A stretch of DNA of 64,000 nt from Paenibacillus rhizovicinus (lineage in GTDB: Bacteria; Bacillota; Bacilli; Paenibacillales; Paenibacillaceae). The stretch's first letter is position 1. Each line of letters starts with the position of its first letter. The stretch covers positions 4,532,501-4,596,500 of the forward strand of contig NZ_CP048286.1 in the NCBI RefSeq assembly GCF_010365285.1, read 5' to 3'. This document shows, piece after piece, positions 56,016-64,000 of the stretch. The position numbers and the translations under genes were made by a program. The notes below the pieces were generated by a model. It was not told where the DNA came from and did no database searches. It saw nothing but the letters and a program-made list of their open reading frames with translations.

Positions 56016-56864
56016 ATGTCTCATGCGGAAAAGCTTATTTTGGACGGAAACGCGGTCGCGGCCGGCATCAAGGAACAGCTGGAAGCGCGCATCGCAAGGC
56101 TGGCGGAGCGGGGGATCACGCCGTGTCTGGCTACGATTCTGGTCGGCGGGGACCCTTCCTCCGCCACGTACGTCAGGATGAAAGGCAATGCGTGCAAGCG
56201 GCTTGGCATCTCGTCGATTCGCGTGGAGCTGCCGGCGAGCACGACGACGGAGGAGCTCATTGCCGCCATTCGTAAACTGAACGACGACAAGTCGGTGCAC
56301 GGCATTCTGCTGCAGCATCCGGTGCCGCACGGGATCGACGAGCGCGCGGCGTTCGAGGCGATCGCGATCGAGAAGGACGTCGATGGCGTGACCACGCTCG
56401 GCTTCGCGCAGAACGCCTTCGGCTTCGCGGATTATCCATCCTGCACGCCGGCGGCGATTATGGCGATATTGGCGCATTACAAGCTTCCGATCCGGGGCCG
56501 TCATGCCGTCGTCATCGGCAGAAGTCCCATTCTCGGCAAGCCCGTCTCCGCCATGCTGCTGAACGCGGACGCGACGGTGACGACCTGCCATTCCAGAACG
56601 GAGGATCTCGCCTCCATCGTCCGTCTTGCGGACATCGTCGTCGCTGCCGTAGGCAAGCCGAAATTCGTGCAGGGCGACTGGATTAAGCCCGGTGCCGTCG
56701 TGCTGGACGCCGGATATAATCCCGGCAATGTCGGCGATGTAGATTACGAGGCGTGCATGGCGAATGCTTCCGCGATCACGCCTGTGCCGGCAGGCGTCGG
56801 CCCGGTAACGATCGCGACGCTGCTGAAGCATACGGTGGACGCGGCGGAGAAGTTCGGGGGTTAA
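56016..56864 (+). CDS. folD: Bifunctional methylene-THF dehydrogenase/methenyl-THF cyclohydrolase
   Basis: 282 residues, normal FolD length. Active-site Tyr and Lys in [18 protein letters not shown], the folate-site [23 protein letters not shown], the NADP loop [25 protein letters not shown], and the C-terminal [19 protein letters not shown]. It interconverts methylene-, methenyl- and 10-formyl-THF for purine and fMet-tRNA synthesis. Controlled by the ZTP riboswitch upstream. Confidence 0.96.
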   Translation: MSHAEKLILDGNAVAAGIKEQLEARIARLAERGITPCLATILVGGDPSSATYVRMKGNACKRLGISSIRVELPASTTTEELIAAIRKLNDDKSVHGILLQHPVPHGIDERAAFEAIAIEKDVDGVTTLGFAQNAFGFADYPSCTPAAIMAILAHYKLPIRGRHAVVIGRSPILGKPVSAMLLNADATVTTCHSRTEDLASIVRLADIVVAAVGKPKFVQGDWIKPGAVVLDAGYNPGNVGDVDYEACMANASAITPVPAGVGPVTIATLLKHTVDAAEKFGG

Positions 56865-56887
56865 GAAGCAGGAGAGCTGCAAAGGTC

Positions 56888-56930
56888 AGAAGCCGGCTTG
56901 TTCCCGATGGGGTTCAAGCTGGCTTCTTTG
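56888..56930 (+). terminator. Terminator behind folD
   Basis: 13-bp stem AGAAGCCGGCTTG / CAAGCTGGCTTCT with one wobble, followed by TTTG. Confidence 0.75.
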
Positions 56931-57041
56931 CGCTGTCATGAACGCTGGAAGCCGGATTTTCCCGGGAAGAGATGAAACCTTTCGGAACGGCTGCCCGTCT
57001 AGGAGTGGACAGCAGTCGAATTCCGAAGGAGGCTTATCCTT

Positions 57042-58754
57042 ATGCGCAAATTTAAACATTCCTTGCTCGGCGTGCTTGCAGCCGGGCTGGTCGCCGCATC
57101 GCTAGGGGCCGGAGGCACGGCTTCCGCGCAATACGGCAGCGAGCCGAGCTACAGCCTGGAGACGAACTACGGCTTCGAAAATAAAGTACCGACGGCCAAG
57201 GCGCTCTGGAGCGCGGAGCTTGATCTCCCTTCCGGCACGGAACGCATCCAATATCCGCCCGCCGTGGGCGAGACCAATCTCTATTACATCAAGAGCGGCG
57301 CACTCGTTGCGCGGAGCATCGCTTCCGGCAAGACGCTGTGGTCGTTCGGCGCCAAGCTGCTGCCGGGCTCGGCCGTCATTGCCGGGAGCTTCGTCTATGC
57401 GGGCAGCGCCGATGGCAGCGTGTATAAGGTGAATCCGTCGACGGGCTCGGGCACCCGCATCTATCAGTCGAAAGAGAAGCAGCTCGTCTCGCTCAAGGCG
57501 GACGGCTCTACGCTGTACGCGTCATCGAACAGCGGGCTGGCATCGATTAATTTGGCGACTGGCAAATTGAATTGGACAGCCGGGAGCGATGCGGTCGGCC
57601 ATAACGGAATGACCATTCTCGGCAGCATGCTGCTTGTCGGCACCTTCGAGTCGGGCGCGATCACGGTGAACACGTTCTATGCCATCGACAAGGCGACGGG
57701 CAAGACGCTGTGGAAGCTGGAGGGCAGCCACGACAAGCTGCTGAAGGCGGACGGAGATACGCTGTACTTCAATAACGACTGGCCGCATACCGACGAATCC
57801 GCCTATGTGGCGACGATCGATATCGTCAGCGCCAAGACGGGCAAAGTAACCGGCAGCAAGCCGTTCGTCGCGGTCAGCACGGCGCTGCCCGCGATGTACC
57901 AAGCTCCGAAATACGTGACGGTCGACGGCAATGACGTTTATATTCTGACGCAGGACAACAAACTGTTCTCGTATAACTTGAACGACGGCACGGATGCTGT
58001 TGCGAGGTACGTGACCGATGGCGGGAGTTTCATAGCCGGCCCCTACAACGGCAAAGTGTTCTTCCAGAACGTCGACAACCTGGGCTTCCATGCCCGCAAG
58101 CTCGTGGATCAGTCTTCGCTGTTCTATGAAGGCTTGGACAATCCGGCAAGCCGGGTGGATTTCAAGAATGCCGGCATGTACGTCGGTCAGACGGACGGCG
58201 AGGTGTACGCGCTGAACGTGACGACGGGCAAAGCGGCTTTCCGCTTCCAGACGCAAGCTCGGAATTACGGCCCGTTCCAGGTCGCGGGCAGCACGCTGAT
58301 CGTGCAGGCCGAAGGCAAGCTCTATGCGTTCCGGCTGCCGGAAGAGCTGACGAAGCCGCTGGCCACGGGACCGACGGGCGCGTTCGTGAAAGCGGAGGCC
58401 GGCCTGATCATCGACGGCAAGACGAAGCAATTCCAGCCGAGCATGATGACGCTGAACGACCGGATGTTCGTGCCGATGCGATTCCTCATGCAGGAGATCG
58501 GGGCGAAAGTCAGTTATGACGCGCCGAATAAGCAAACCACGATTACGTACGGGAAAGCCGCTTTCACCCTTACCGAGAATTCGGCCTTCGCCGTGAAGGA
58601 CGGCAAACAGGTTGCTTTGACTTATGGGCCAACGATTCTGAACGGCAGCTTGTACGTGCCGATCGGCGATGTCGGGAAGCTGCTGGGCATTGCGGTCAAT
58701 TGGGAGCCGGGCCCGCGGACAGTGGTCGTTACGACGGCGGCGGCAGGAGCATAG
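57042..58754 (+). CDS. Secreted PQQ-type beta-propeller protein with copper-amine-oxidase-N domain
   Basis: 570 residues. Signal peptide (cleavage near TASAQ, residue 30). Residues about 45-440 are PQQ-like propeller blades with repeated G-K-x-LW endings (SGKTLWSFGAKLL, TGKLNWTAGS, TGKTLWKLEGS, TGKAAFRFQTQ). Residues about 450-570 form a copper-amine-oxidase-N stalk domain (LIIDGKTKQFQPSMMTLNDRMFVPMRFLMQEIGAKVSYDAPNKQTTITYG), which in Firmicutes serves as a cell-wall or protein-binding module, not an oxidase. GGAGG precedes the ATG. Function unknown. Confidence 0.9.
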   Translation: MRKFKHSLLGVLAAGLVAASLGAGGTASAQYGSEPSYSLETNYGFENKVPTAKALWSAELDLPSGTERIQYPPAVGETNLYYIKSGALVARSIASGKTLWSFGAKLLPGSAVIAGSFVYAGSADGSVYKVNPSTGSGTRIYQSKEKQLVSLKADGSTLYASSNSGLASINLATGKLNWTAGSDAVGHNGMTILGSMLLVGTFESGAITVNTFYAIDKATGKTLWKLEGSHDKLLKADGDTLYFNNDWPHTDESAYVATIDIVSAKTGKVTGSKPFVAVSTALPAMYQAPKYVTVDGNDVYILTQDNKLFSYNLNDGTDAVARYVTDGGSFIAGPYNGKVFFQNVDNLGFHARKLVDQSSLFYEGLDNPASRVDFKNAGMYVGQTDGEVYALNVTTGKAAFRFQTQARNYGPFQVAGSTLIVQAEGKLYAFRLPEELTKPLATGPTGAFVKAEAGLIIDGKTKQFQPSMMTLNDRMFVPMRFLMQEIGAKVSYDAPNKQTTITYGKAAFTLTENSAFAVKDGKQVALTYGPTILNGSLYVPIGDVGKLLGIAVNWEPGPRTVVVTTAAAGA

Positions 58755-58787
58755 AAAGAAGTTGAGTCGCGCCGTTCGCGGCCGCAG

Positions 58788-58957
58788 GATCCGCTAATAT
58801 GGCGATTTGGGGCTATTGGCAAGTCAAAGCGGCCGGGCGTTCCGCTATCCGGCGGCGATGGCCTGGATCGGTAATGATTTGAGGCGTATAGCGTCTCCCG
58901 AGTCCGCCAAAAGCTAAAATGGGGCAGAAATGCGCGAATAACGGATCTCCTGTCCGC
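58788..58957. repeat. Inverted-repeat element, REP-like
   Basis: The left arm GGATCCGCTAATATGGCGAT with GGGGCTATTGGC (58788-58821) is approximately the reverse complement of the right arm (GCCAAAAGCTAAAATGGGGC ... AACGGATCT, about 58907-58948). A third related word, CGTTCCGCTATCCGGCGG, lies between them at 58838. Confidence 0.6.
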
Positions 58958-58962
58958 CGAAT

Positions 58963-59028
58963 TTGAATGTGAATGATCCATTGAATATGAATGATCCATT
59001 GAATGTGAATGATCACTTGAATGATCCA
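58963..59028 (+). repeat. 18-bp tandem repeat, 3.7 units
   Basis: Units TTGAATGTGAATGATCCA at 58963, 58981 and 58999 with one or two changes, and a partial unit at 59017. Confidence 0.9.
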
Positions 59029-59062
59029 CCGCGCCTCTCGTGGCCTATTGCCATGCACCAGA

Positions 59063-59110
59063 TAAAAAGAGCCCCCATTTCCACTCGCAGGAGCGGGAAC
59101 GGGGGCTTTA
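59063..59110 (-). terminator. Terminator of the SDR-ThuA operon
   Basis: Imperfect stem AGCCCCC...CACTC / GAGCG...GGGGGCT; on the minus strand it is followed by CTTTTTATC. Lies 130 bases behind the ThuA-like gene. Confidence 0.75.
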
Positions 59111-59242
59111 TGCATGCAGAGAGCAGGGGAATCGTGTCGCAGCCGCGCAATCCTTGGCCGGCTCGTATAGGCGCAATAAGCGCATGACATGCCGATCCGG
59201 CTCTGTACATGCGGAGACCCGGCGAAAGACCGGATGCCGCGC

Positions 59243-59956
59243 TTAACGTCCGGACGCCCAACGCGCGCAATTGCGCACAAGCCGCTGATACGATGCAGGC
59301 TTAAACGACGGGGCATGATGCCCAGGCTGCAAATAGACGAGCTTGCCGAGTCCGTAGGCGCGTTCCCATCCCGCAGGATAACGCTCGCCTTCGAATTCGA
59401 AGGTCAGGAACTCCGTCCGCGCAGCTAGCGAATCGAGCTCGAACAGATACGGCTCCTCGTCCAGCGCGAACGATTCGACTCCGTCCAGCAGATGGTGTCC
59501 GTAAACCGGATGATAGTTAAGAGATTGATAAGGAGGATGGCCGGTAAAACGCGCGCCGATCAGCTGTGCCAGCTCAGGGCTGCTTTGCAGGGAAACGCCG
59601 TTGTGAATGACGAGCAGTCCGCCGCCGCCCGCCACGTAACGAAGCAAGCCTGCGGTCTGCTCCGGCGCCAGCGCGCGATTCCAGCAGTCCGTATAAGAGA
59701 TGCATAACGGGTATTCCGCTTGGTTCAGCTCGTTCAAGACGTTGTAATCTTCGGTCGCGGTCAATAGGAATTCAGGAGCTAGAATAGACTGAATCTCGGC
59801 GCGCGCCGGCTCCAGCGGATGCCAAGGGGCTTCCGTGAAGTCGCCGAGCAGCAGCGCTTGAATCGGGCCGGCGTTTCCCGTTGTCCTGTTGGCTTGTCCG
59901 TTATCGCCGGCTTGCCTGCTGCCGGCAGCTTCCGAGTTGTCGTTGATTTCGCTCAT
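59243..59956 (-). CDS. ThuA-like domain protein
   Basis: 237 residues. After a polar Asn/Gly/Gln-rich start of about 30 residues, a ThuA/GATase1-like fold: IQALLLGDFTEAPWHPLEPARAEIQSIL, YPLCISYTDCW, RYVAGGGGLLVIHNGV, LIGARFTGHPPYQSLNYHPV and GKLVYLQPGHHAPSF. ThuA proteins are tied to sugar (trehalose, trehalulose) metabolism, with no firmly known reaction. The ATG at 59956 has GAGGAG at nine bases. Follows the SDR gene by 13 bases, so they form an operon. Confidence 0.9.
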   Translation of the reverse strand: MSEINDNSEAAGSRQAGDNGQANRTTGNAGPIQALLLGDFTEAPWHPLEPARAEIQSILAPEFLLTATEDYNVLNELNQAEYPLCISYTDCWNRALAPEQTAGLLRYVAGGGGLLVIHNGVSLQSSPELAQLIGARFTGHPPYQSLNYHPVYGHHLLDGVESFALDEEPYLFELDSLAARTEFLTFEFEGERYPAGWERAYGLGKLVYLQPGHHAPSFKPASYQRLVRNCARWASGR

Positions 59957-59969
59957 TGTCGCACGCTCC

Positions 59970-60695
59970 TCACCATGGCAACTCGTTGCCGGTATCCGCT
60001 TCGAGGTATAGCGGCCGGTCATGGAGCTCGCTACGGCGCTCTTCGATCCGGCCCAGAATAAAGGCTGCCGATTGCTGCGGCGTATGCGTGCCGGAGTCAT
60101 TCCACGTGCCGCTCATCGATGTCTTGACCCAGCCGGGGTGGAGCAGCAGCACGCGTCCGCCGTCCCCGCGAATGCGGTTATGGATGATGGTCGAGCCCAT
60201 GTTCAGGGCGGCCTTGGCCATGCAGTAGCCGAACCAGGCCTCGCGATAGCTGTTCCCGATGCTTCCGGCTTCCGAGGTGATATTCACGATCAGCTTGCCG
60301 CCGTTCATGATCGGTTCGAGCAGCGCGTTGGCCATGCGAATGGCGCCGAGCGCCGTGATGTCGTAGACCCGCTGCATTTCGCTAAAATCGAGCTCGTCCG
60401 CCACCGTCTTCTCCGTGTCCCCGAGCAGTGCGGCGTTGTTGATCAGCATGTCGAGCGCCGGCGTAAGGCTGCGAATCCACTCCGCGGCTTCCTGTACGCT
60501 GGCGTCGCTGCCGACGTCCAGCAGGAAGGCATGAAGCTGTCCCGGGAACTGTTCGTTCAGCCGTTCCAGCTCGGGATTCGGGCTGACGATGCCGCCCGCG
60601 TACACGGTGCAGCCTGCTTGCAGCAAGCCTCTCACCAATTCGAGCCCGATCCCGCGGTCGGTACCCGTAATGCAAACCTGTCGATTCTGTGCCAT
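59970..60695 (-). CDS. Short-chain dehydrogenase/reductase
   Basis: 241 residues. NAD(P) site CITGTDRGIGLELVRGLL (TGxxxGIG), the NNA motif LINNAALLG, catalytic Ser in VNITSEAGSIG, and Tyr-x3-Lys in WFGYCMAKAAL. Classical SDR. GGAGG in front of the ATG. First gene of the pair with the ThuA-like protein, suggesting oxidation of a sugar or polyol. Confidence 0.92.
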   Translation of the reverse strand: MAQNRQVCITGTDRGIGLELVRGLLQAGCTVYAGGIVSPNPELERLNEQFPGQLHAFLLDVGSDASVQEAAEWIRSLTPALDMLINNAALLGDTEKTVADELDFSEMQRVYDITALGAIRMANALLEPIMNGGKLIVNITSEAGSIGNSYREAWFGYCMAKAALNMGSTIIHNRIRGDGGRVLLLHPGWVKTSMSGTWNDSGTHTPQQSAAFILGRIEERRSELHDRPLYLEADTGNELPW

Positions 60696-60824
60696 AGGAG
60701 CTCCTCCATTTCATGTGTTCATGCAGAGGTAAACGGCGTATAAGGTTGTCTATGCTTCAGCTTCATTATAGTGAAAACGAAGCAGCATTCCTATGAAAAT
60801 CGTGCGTGCTCGCGCCGTACGCCG

Positions 60825-62573
60825 TTATACGCGGAACCGGCTGACGCCTTCGTTCAGTTCGCCGGCGAGCGAGCGCAGCTGCTCGGCCGCGCTTGCGACT
60901 TCCTCTACGGAAGCCAGCTGTTCCTCCGATGCGGCGGCAACCTGCTGCGAGTGGCCGGAAGCCGCTTCGGCGATGCGTTCAGACTCTTCCAGCGATGCGG
61001 CAATCTGTTCGCTGCAGGCAGACATTTGCTCGGAAGCGGCGGATACCTCCTGCACTTGCTCCGATACTTCCTTCACCGATGCCAGAATCGCGCGGAACGA
61101 TTCGCCCGAAGTACCGGCCAGCTCGGTGCCGATGCGCGCCTGTCTGGCGGACGACGTCAACGCGGCGCTGACCTCCTCGGCCCGGGAGCCGATGGCATGA
61201 AGAATGCCGGCGATCTCTTCCGACGAGAGCTTGGAACGCTCGGCCAGCTTGCGGATTTCCTGCGCGACGACGGCGAAGCCTTTGCCGTGCTCGCCGGCTC
61301 TGGCAGCTTCGATGGAGGCGTTCAGCGCAAGCAGGTTGGTCTGATTGGCAACGTCGGCTATGTGCGAGAGGATGTTTCCGATTTGGCCGTTGGACGCATT
61401 AAGCTCCTCCATCGTTCCTGCCGCTTGTACGACTTGATTCTCGATGGTCCGCATCTGGTCCAAGGTGCGGAAAATAACCCGTTCGCCATTCATGGCTTGC
61501 TCCGTCGTTTCCGCTGCCAATTCCGACACCGACGAAGACGATTCCGCGATGCGCTGAATGCCGATCGCCATCTCGGTCATCGCCCGGAGGCATTCTTCCG
61601 TGCTTGCCAATTGCGTTTGCGTGCCTTCCGCCACCTGTTGAATGGCCTGCGTGATTTCGTTCGTGGCGAGCGCCGTTTGGCCGGCGGTTTCCTTTAGACT
61701 GCCGGAAGACGAGGCGACCTCGCCGGCAGTTTGCTTGATATGCACCGTCAATGCGCGCAGGCTGGCGATCATCTCGCTGAACGAGCTCGCCGCCTGGCCG
61801 ATTTCGTTCGCTCCGAATGCCGGCATGGCCACCGTCAAGTCGCCTTGGGCGGCGATCTTCGCCGTTTGCGCCAGCAAGCGAAGCGGCTTTACGACTATGC
61901 GAACGAGCAGCAGGACGAGCACGACCGCGGCAAGGGCGACGAGCAGGCCGGCGCCGACGGCTTTGGCCAGAATGAGATTCATCCGGTCCTGAACTTGCGC
62001 ATAATCGTAATCCAGCCCGAACACGGCGATCGGCTTGCCTTGAGCGTCGACGATCGGTGCCAGGTACGAGATCCAGGTGCCGTAATCATCCTTGTAAGTA
62101 GCCGAAAGGGCGGGATTTCCTTCGACCGCGCGGTTAAAGGCTTTCAGCATCGCATCGTCTGGGTTGTATTCGGTACCGGGCTTCATGCCTGCGGCGCTGA
62201 TCGCTTCGCTGGCCAGCATGTTCCGCAAGTAAGTGCCGTCGTCTTTGGACGCGGAGCTCGCGGATAGATAATAAGCGTTGGTCATGATGTCTTTATCCGT
62301 CATTCCGTCTAGCAGCCGTTTCAGGATTTGCGTCTCGTTATCCGGCGGCGTGCCATTGGCGTCGACCGCTTCTGCCAGCGGCTCTATGAGATTTACATTC
62401 GCTTGCGCTTGGGCGCGAAGCTTGTCGCCGATCTCGGTGAACTTCTCGAATGCGGCGTCCTTCTGGGAAGCATAGAGGAGATACGACATGATGGCGATGA
62501 GCAGCAGAAATACGAGCGATAGAATCAACGAACTGCTGAACATGAGACTTTTCCGTTTTAACCAGCGTAGCAA
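60825..62573 (-). CDS. Methyl-accepting chemotaxis protein
   Basis: 582 residues. Membrane segment near residues 13-35, an extracellular dCache-like sensor ([14 protein letters not shown] near its end), second membrane segment (about 205-228, [20 protein letters not shown]), HAMP, and a long coiled-coil signalling domain whose hairpin tip reads [16 protein letters not shown] and [22 protein letters not shown]. It signals to CheW/CheA. The start is probably a TTG at 62573 with GGAGAGG upstream; an ATG six codons earlier contains that signal inside its own first codons. Confidence 0.92.
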   Translation of the reverse strand: MLRWLKRKSLMFSSSLILSLVFLLLIAIMSYLLYASQKDAAFEKFTEIGDKLRAQAQANVNLIEPLAEAVDANGTPPDNETQILKRLLDGMTDKDIMTNAYYLSASSASKDDGTYLRNMLASEAISAAGMKPGTEYNPDDAMLKAFNRAVEGNPALSATYKDDYGTWISYLAPIVDAQGKPIAVFGLDYDYAQVQDRMNLILAKAVGAGLLVALAAVVLVLLLVRIVVKPLRLLAQTAKIAAQGDLTVAMPAFGANEIGQAASSFSEMIASLRALTVHIKQTAGEVASSSGSLKETAGQTALATNEITQAIQQVAEGTQTQLASTEECLRAMTEMAIGIQRIAESSSSVSELAAETTEQAMNGERVIFRTLDQMRTIENQVVQAAGTMEELNASNGQIGNILSHIADVANQTNLLALNASIEAARAGEHGKGFAVVAQEIRKLAERSKLSSEEIAGILHAIGSRAEEVSAALTSSARQARIGTELAGTSGESFRAILASVKEVSEQVQEVSAASEQMSACSEQIAASLEESERIAEAASGHSQQVAAASEEQLASVEEVASAAEQLRSLAGELNEGVSRFRV

Positions 62574-62689
62574 GGGGATGCACCTCTCCATATGTCAATG
62601 ATATTCTTCATCATAACGAGGAAATGTTAGCAAATTGCAGGGATAAGCGTTTGAATTGTGTGAGCAGGAGGCGCAGTTCGGCGAAAACA

Positions 62690-62722
62690 AAAACCGGTCT
62701 CCCAAGGGGACCGGTTTTCTGT
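62690..62722 (-). terminator. Terminator behind sensor kinase
   Basis: Stem AAAACCGGTC / GACCGGTTTT; on the minus strand it ends with TTTTTGTTTT. Lies 21 bases behind the kinase stop. Confidence 0.88.
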
Positions 62723-62742
62723 GAGCTATTGAATTATCCGGA

Positions 62743-64000
62743 CTAGATAGGCAGCCTGACGATGAACATGCTGCCTTCCCCGAGCTTGCTTCGCGCGGTT
62801 ATGGAGCCGCCATGCGATTCCACGATCGATTGCGTGATCGCGAGGCCGAGGCCGGAGCCGCCGTATTTGCGCGCGCGCGATGCGTCGCTGCGGTAGAAAC
62901 GCTCGAATAGCCGCGGCAGATGATCGTCGGCGATTCCGATCCCATTATCGCTCACGGCGAGCTCGGCGAAGGCGCGGCGGGAACCGCTGCCACTGCTGCC
63001 ACCATTGCTCCCACCGCTCCCACCATTGTTCCCGCCGCTGCCGGAGTCAGCCATCAGCGAGACGGTGATGGCGCCGGAACCCGGTTCCGTGTGCTGCACG
63101 GCGTTTTGGAACAGGTTCAGCAGCACCTGTTTGAGTTTGTCGCCTTCCGCTTGCACGCGGATGCCGGCCGTCAACTGGAACGTGACGGACCGATCGACGG
63201 CAAGCATGCGCAGCTGAGGCTCCATGCCGCGGACAAGCCCGTCCAAGGACAGCTCGGCGAGCTTAAGCTGCGGCGCGCGGTCGAGCCTGGCGAGCGTCAG
63301 CAGATCTTCGACGAGCTTGTTGATCCGCTTGGATTCGCCATGCATGCTCCGCAGGGCGGTTTGCAGCTGTTCCGGGTTGGACGCCGCCGCTCCTCGCAGC
63401 AGCACTTCCAAGAACCCGTGAATGGACGTGAGCGGCGTGCGCAGCTCATGCGAAGCGTCCGCGATGAACCGGCGCATCGCCTCGGTCGTTTCCTGTTCGG
63501 CGCGAAACGATGCTTCGAGGCGCTCCAGCATGCCGTTGAAACCGACGGACAGCCGGTCGATCTCCTGCTGGCCTTGCAGCTCCGGAAGACGCTGCTTCAA
63601 ATTGCCGGCGTCGATGCCTTTCACGGCTTCCACCATGCGGGACAGCGGGACCAGCGTGCGGCGCAGCGCAGGCATGTACAACGCGAGTCCCGCGGTCAGC
63701 GCAAGCACGGACAAGCTTGCGAAAATAAGCAGCTGACGCGTCATCACGTCCGTCAGCTGAGACGTCTCCGCCCCCATCTGCAGCAGTCCGTTCGGCTTGT
63801 CAGGCGGACCCGCGAGCCGGTAGATGACGATCTGCTGGACACCCCGGGAATCCTTAAGCAGCGAGTAATCGGCCTTCTTCGTTCTGCCTCTGTCCGCGAC
63901 CAACCGATTGGTGATCTCCGTATATTTAGCCTGGGCGACCTGCGGTGACGGCACGCTGTATGCACCGGACAAATCCGTGAAGGAACCGTCCGTACCGACG
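62743..64000 (-). CDS. Sensor histidine kinase, OmpR-partner (HisKA) type, 5' end beyond window
   Basis: At least 419 residues; the frame is open to the window edge, so the N-terminus is missing. Visible: the end of an extracellular sensor domain, a membrane segment (LLIFASLSVLALTAGLALYM), HAMP (RRTLVPLSRMVEAVKGIDAG), HisKA with phospho-acceptor His in ADASHELRTPLTSIHGFL, and an ATPase domain with N box LFQNAVQH, DNGIGI and GGSGLGLAI. A Gly/Ser/Asn run of about 22 residues (62977-63050) is inserted between the N box and the DNGIGI box. Its response regulator gene should lie just beyond the right edge. Confidence 0.92.
   Translation of the reverse strand, partial: VGTDGSFTDLSGAYSVPSPQVAQAKYTEITNRLVADRGRTKKADYSLLKDSRGVQQIVIYRLAGPPDKPNGLLQMGAETSQLTDVMTRQLLIFASLSVLALTAGLALYMPALRRTLVPLSRMVEAVKGIDAGNLKQRLPELQGQQEIDRLSVGFNGMLERLEASFRAEQETTEAMRRFIADASHELRTPLTSIHGFLEVLLRGAAASNPEQLQTALRSMHGESKRINKLVEDLLTLARLDRAPQLKLAELSLDGLVRGMEPQLRMLAVDRSVTFQLTAGIRVQAEGDKLKQVLLNLFQNAVQHTEPGSGAITVSLMADSGSGGNNGGSGGSNGGSSGSGSRRAFAELAVSDNGIGIADDHLPRLFERFYRSDASRARKYGGSGLGLAITQSIVESHGGSITARSKLGEGSMFIVRLPI

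Larger units (their letters stand above)
58755..59242. other. Repeat-rich spacer between convergent genes
   Basis: No gene in 488 bases. Contents: an inverted-repeat element (58788-58957), an 18-bp tandem repeat (58963-59028), a hairpin terminator for the minus-strand pair (59063-59110) and about 130 bases with nothing recognised. Confidence 0.75.

Noticed and set aside
57042..58754. Copper amine oxidase or PQQ dehydrogenase
   Set aside because: Only the non-catalytic N-terminal stalk domain and generic propeller blades are present; no topaquinone motif or dehydrogenase active site is seen.

Overview
The window looks like the chromosome of a Gram-positive, GC-rich Firmicute of the Paenibacillus/Cohnella kind. 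Pointers are strong GGAGG ribosome-binding sites with frequent TTG and GTG starts, a long tRNA cluster behind 23S rRNA, YesM/YesN-type two-component regulation of an LplB/LplC-type carbohydrate importer, many large secreted multidomain proteins, and a copper-amine-oxidase-N domain on a beta-propeller. No transposase, integrase, phage or plasmid replication gene was seen, and no CRISPR array. The species assignment is inference.

Layout. 1-5125: rRNA/tRNA operon in the order 5S-23S-15 tRNAs (16S must lie to the left), closed by a strong terminator. 5273-7202: AraC/GyrI regulator plus VOC protein on the minus strand. 7562-18159: OsmC protein, MFS exporter, then monooxygenase / dipeptide-type ABC importer (SBP, two permeases, one fused double ATPase) / second monooxygenase, probably for scavenging an organic sulfur or nitrogen compound. 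18383-25333: acetyltransferase, TIM-barrel sugar isomerase, small zinc-finger-like protein, NAD-dependent epimerase, PhyH dioxygenase, an unusual ParB-like protein and a two-module VOC dioxygenase-like protein. 25544-29889: heterodimeric multidrug ABC exporter (YheI/YheH type) and a TerC-family membrane protein.

29949-31276 is a non-coding island with two unrelated GC-rich minisatellite arrays and a palindromic repeat. 31277-51236 is a secreted-polysaccharide locus: a scaffold-like protein with cohesin-, FIVAR- and dockerin-like modules, a first right-handed beta-helix protein followed by a membrane-anchored SurA/PpiC-like foldase, then YesM/YesN regulators, a sugar-type ABC importer, a second PhyH dioxygenase, a second beta-helix protein and a second SurA-like foldase. 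Several genes here carry a private tandem repeat starting at or just behind the stop codon.

51555-64000: alpha/beta hydrolase, acetyltransferase, polyol-type dehydrogenase plus cupin, metallophosphoesterase overlapping a CoaD-like adenylyltransferase, folD behind a ZTP riboswitch, a secreted PQQ-type propeller protein, a repeat-rich spacer, an SDR/ThuA pair, a chemotaxis receptor, and a sensor kinase cut by the right edge.

The genes suggest a soil or plant-litter saprophyte that senses oligosaccharides (YesMN), imports them (ABC), and secretes large beta-helix enzymes whose folding outside the membrane may be helped by dedicated foldases.
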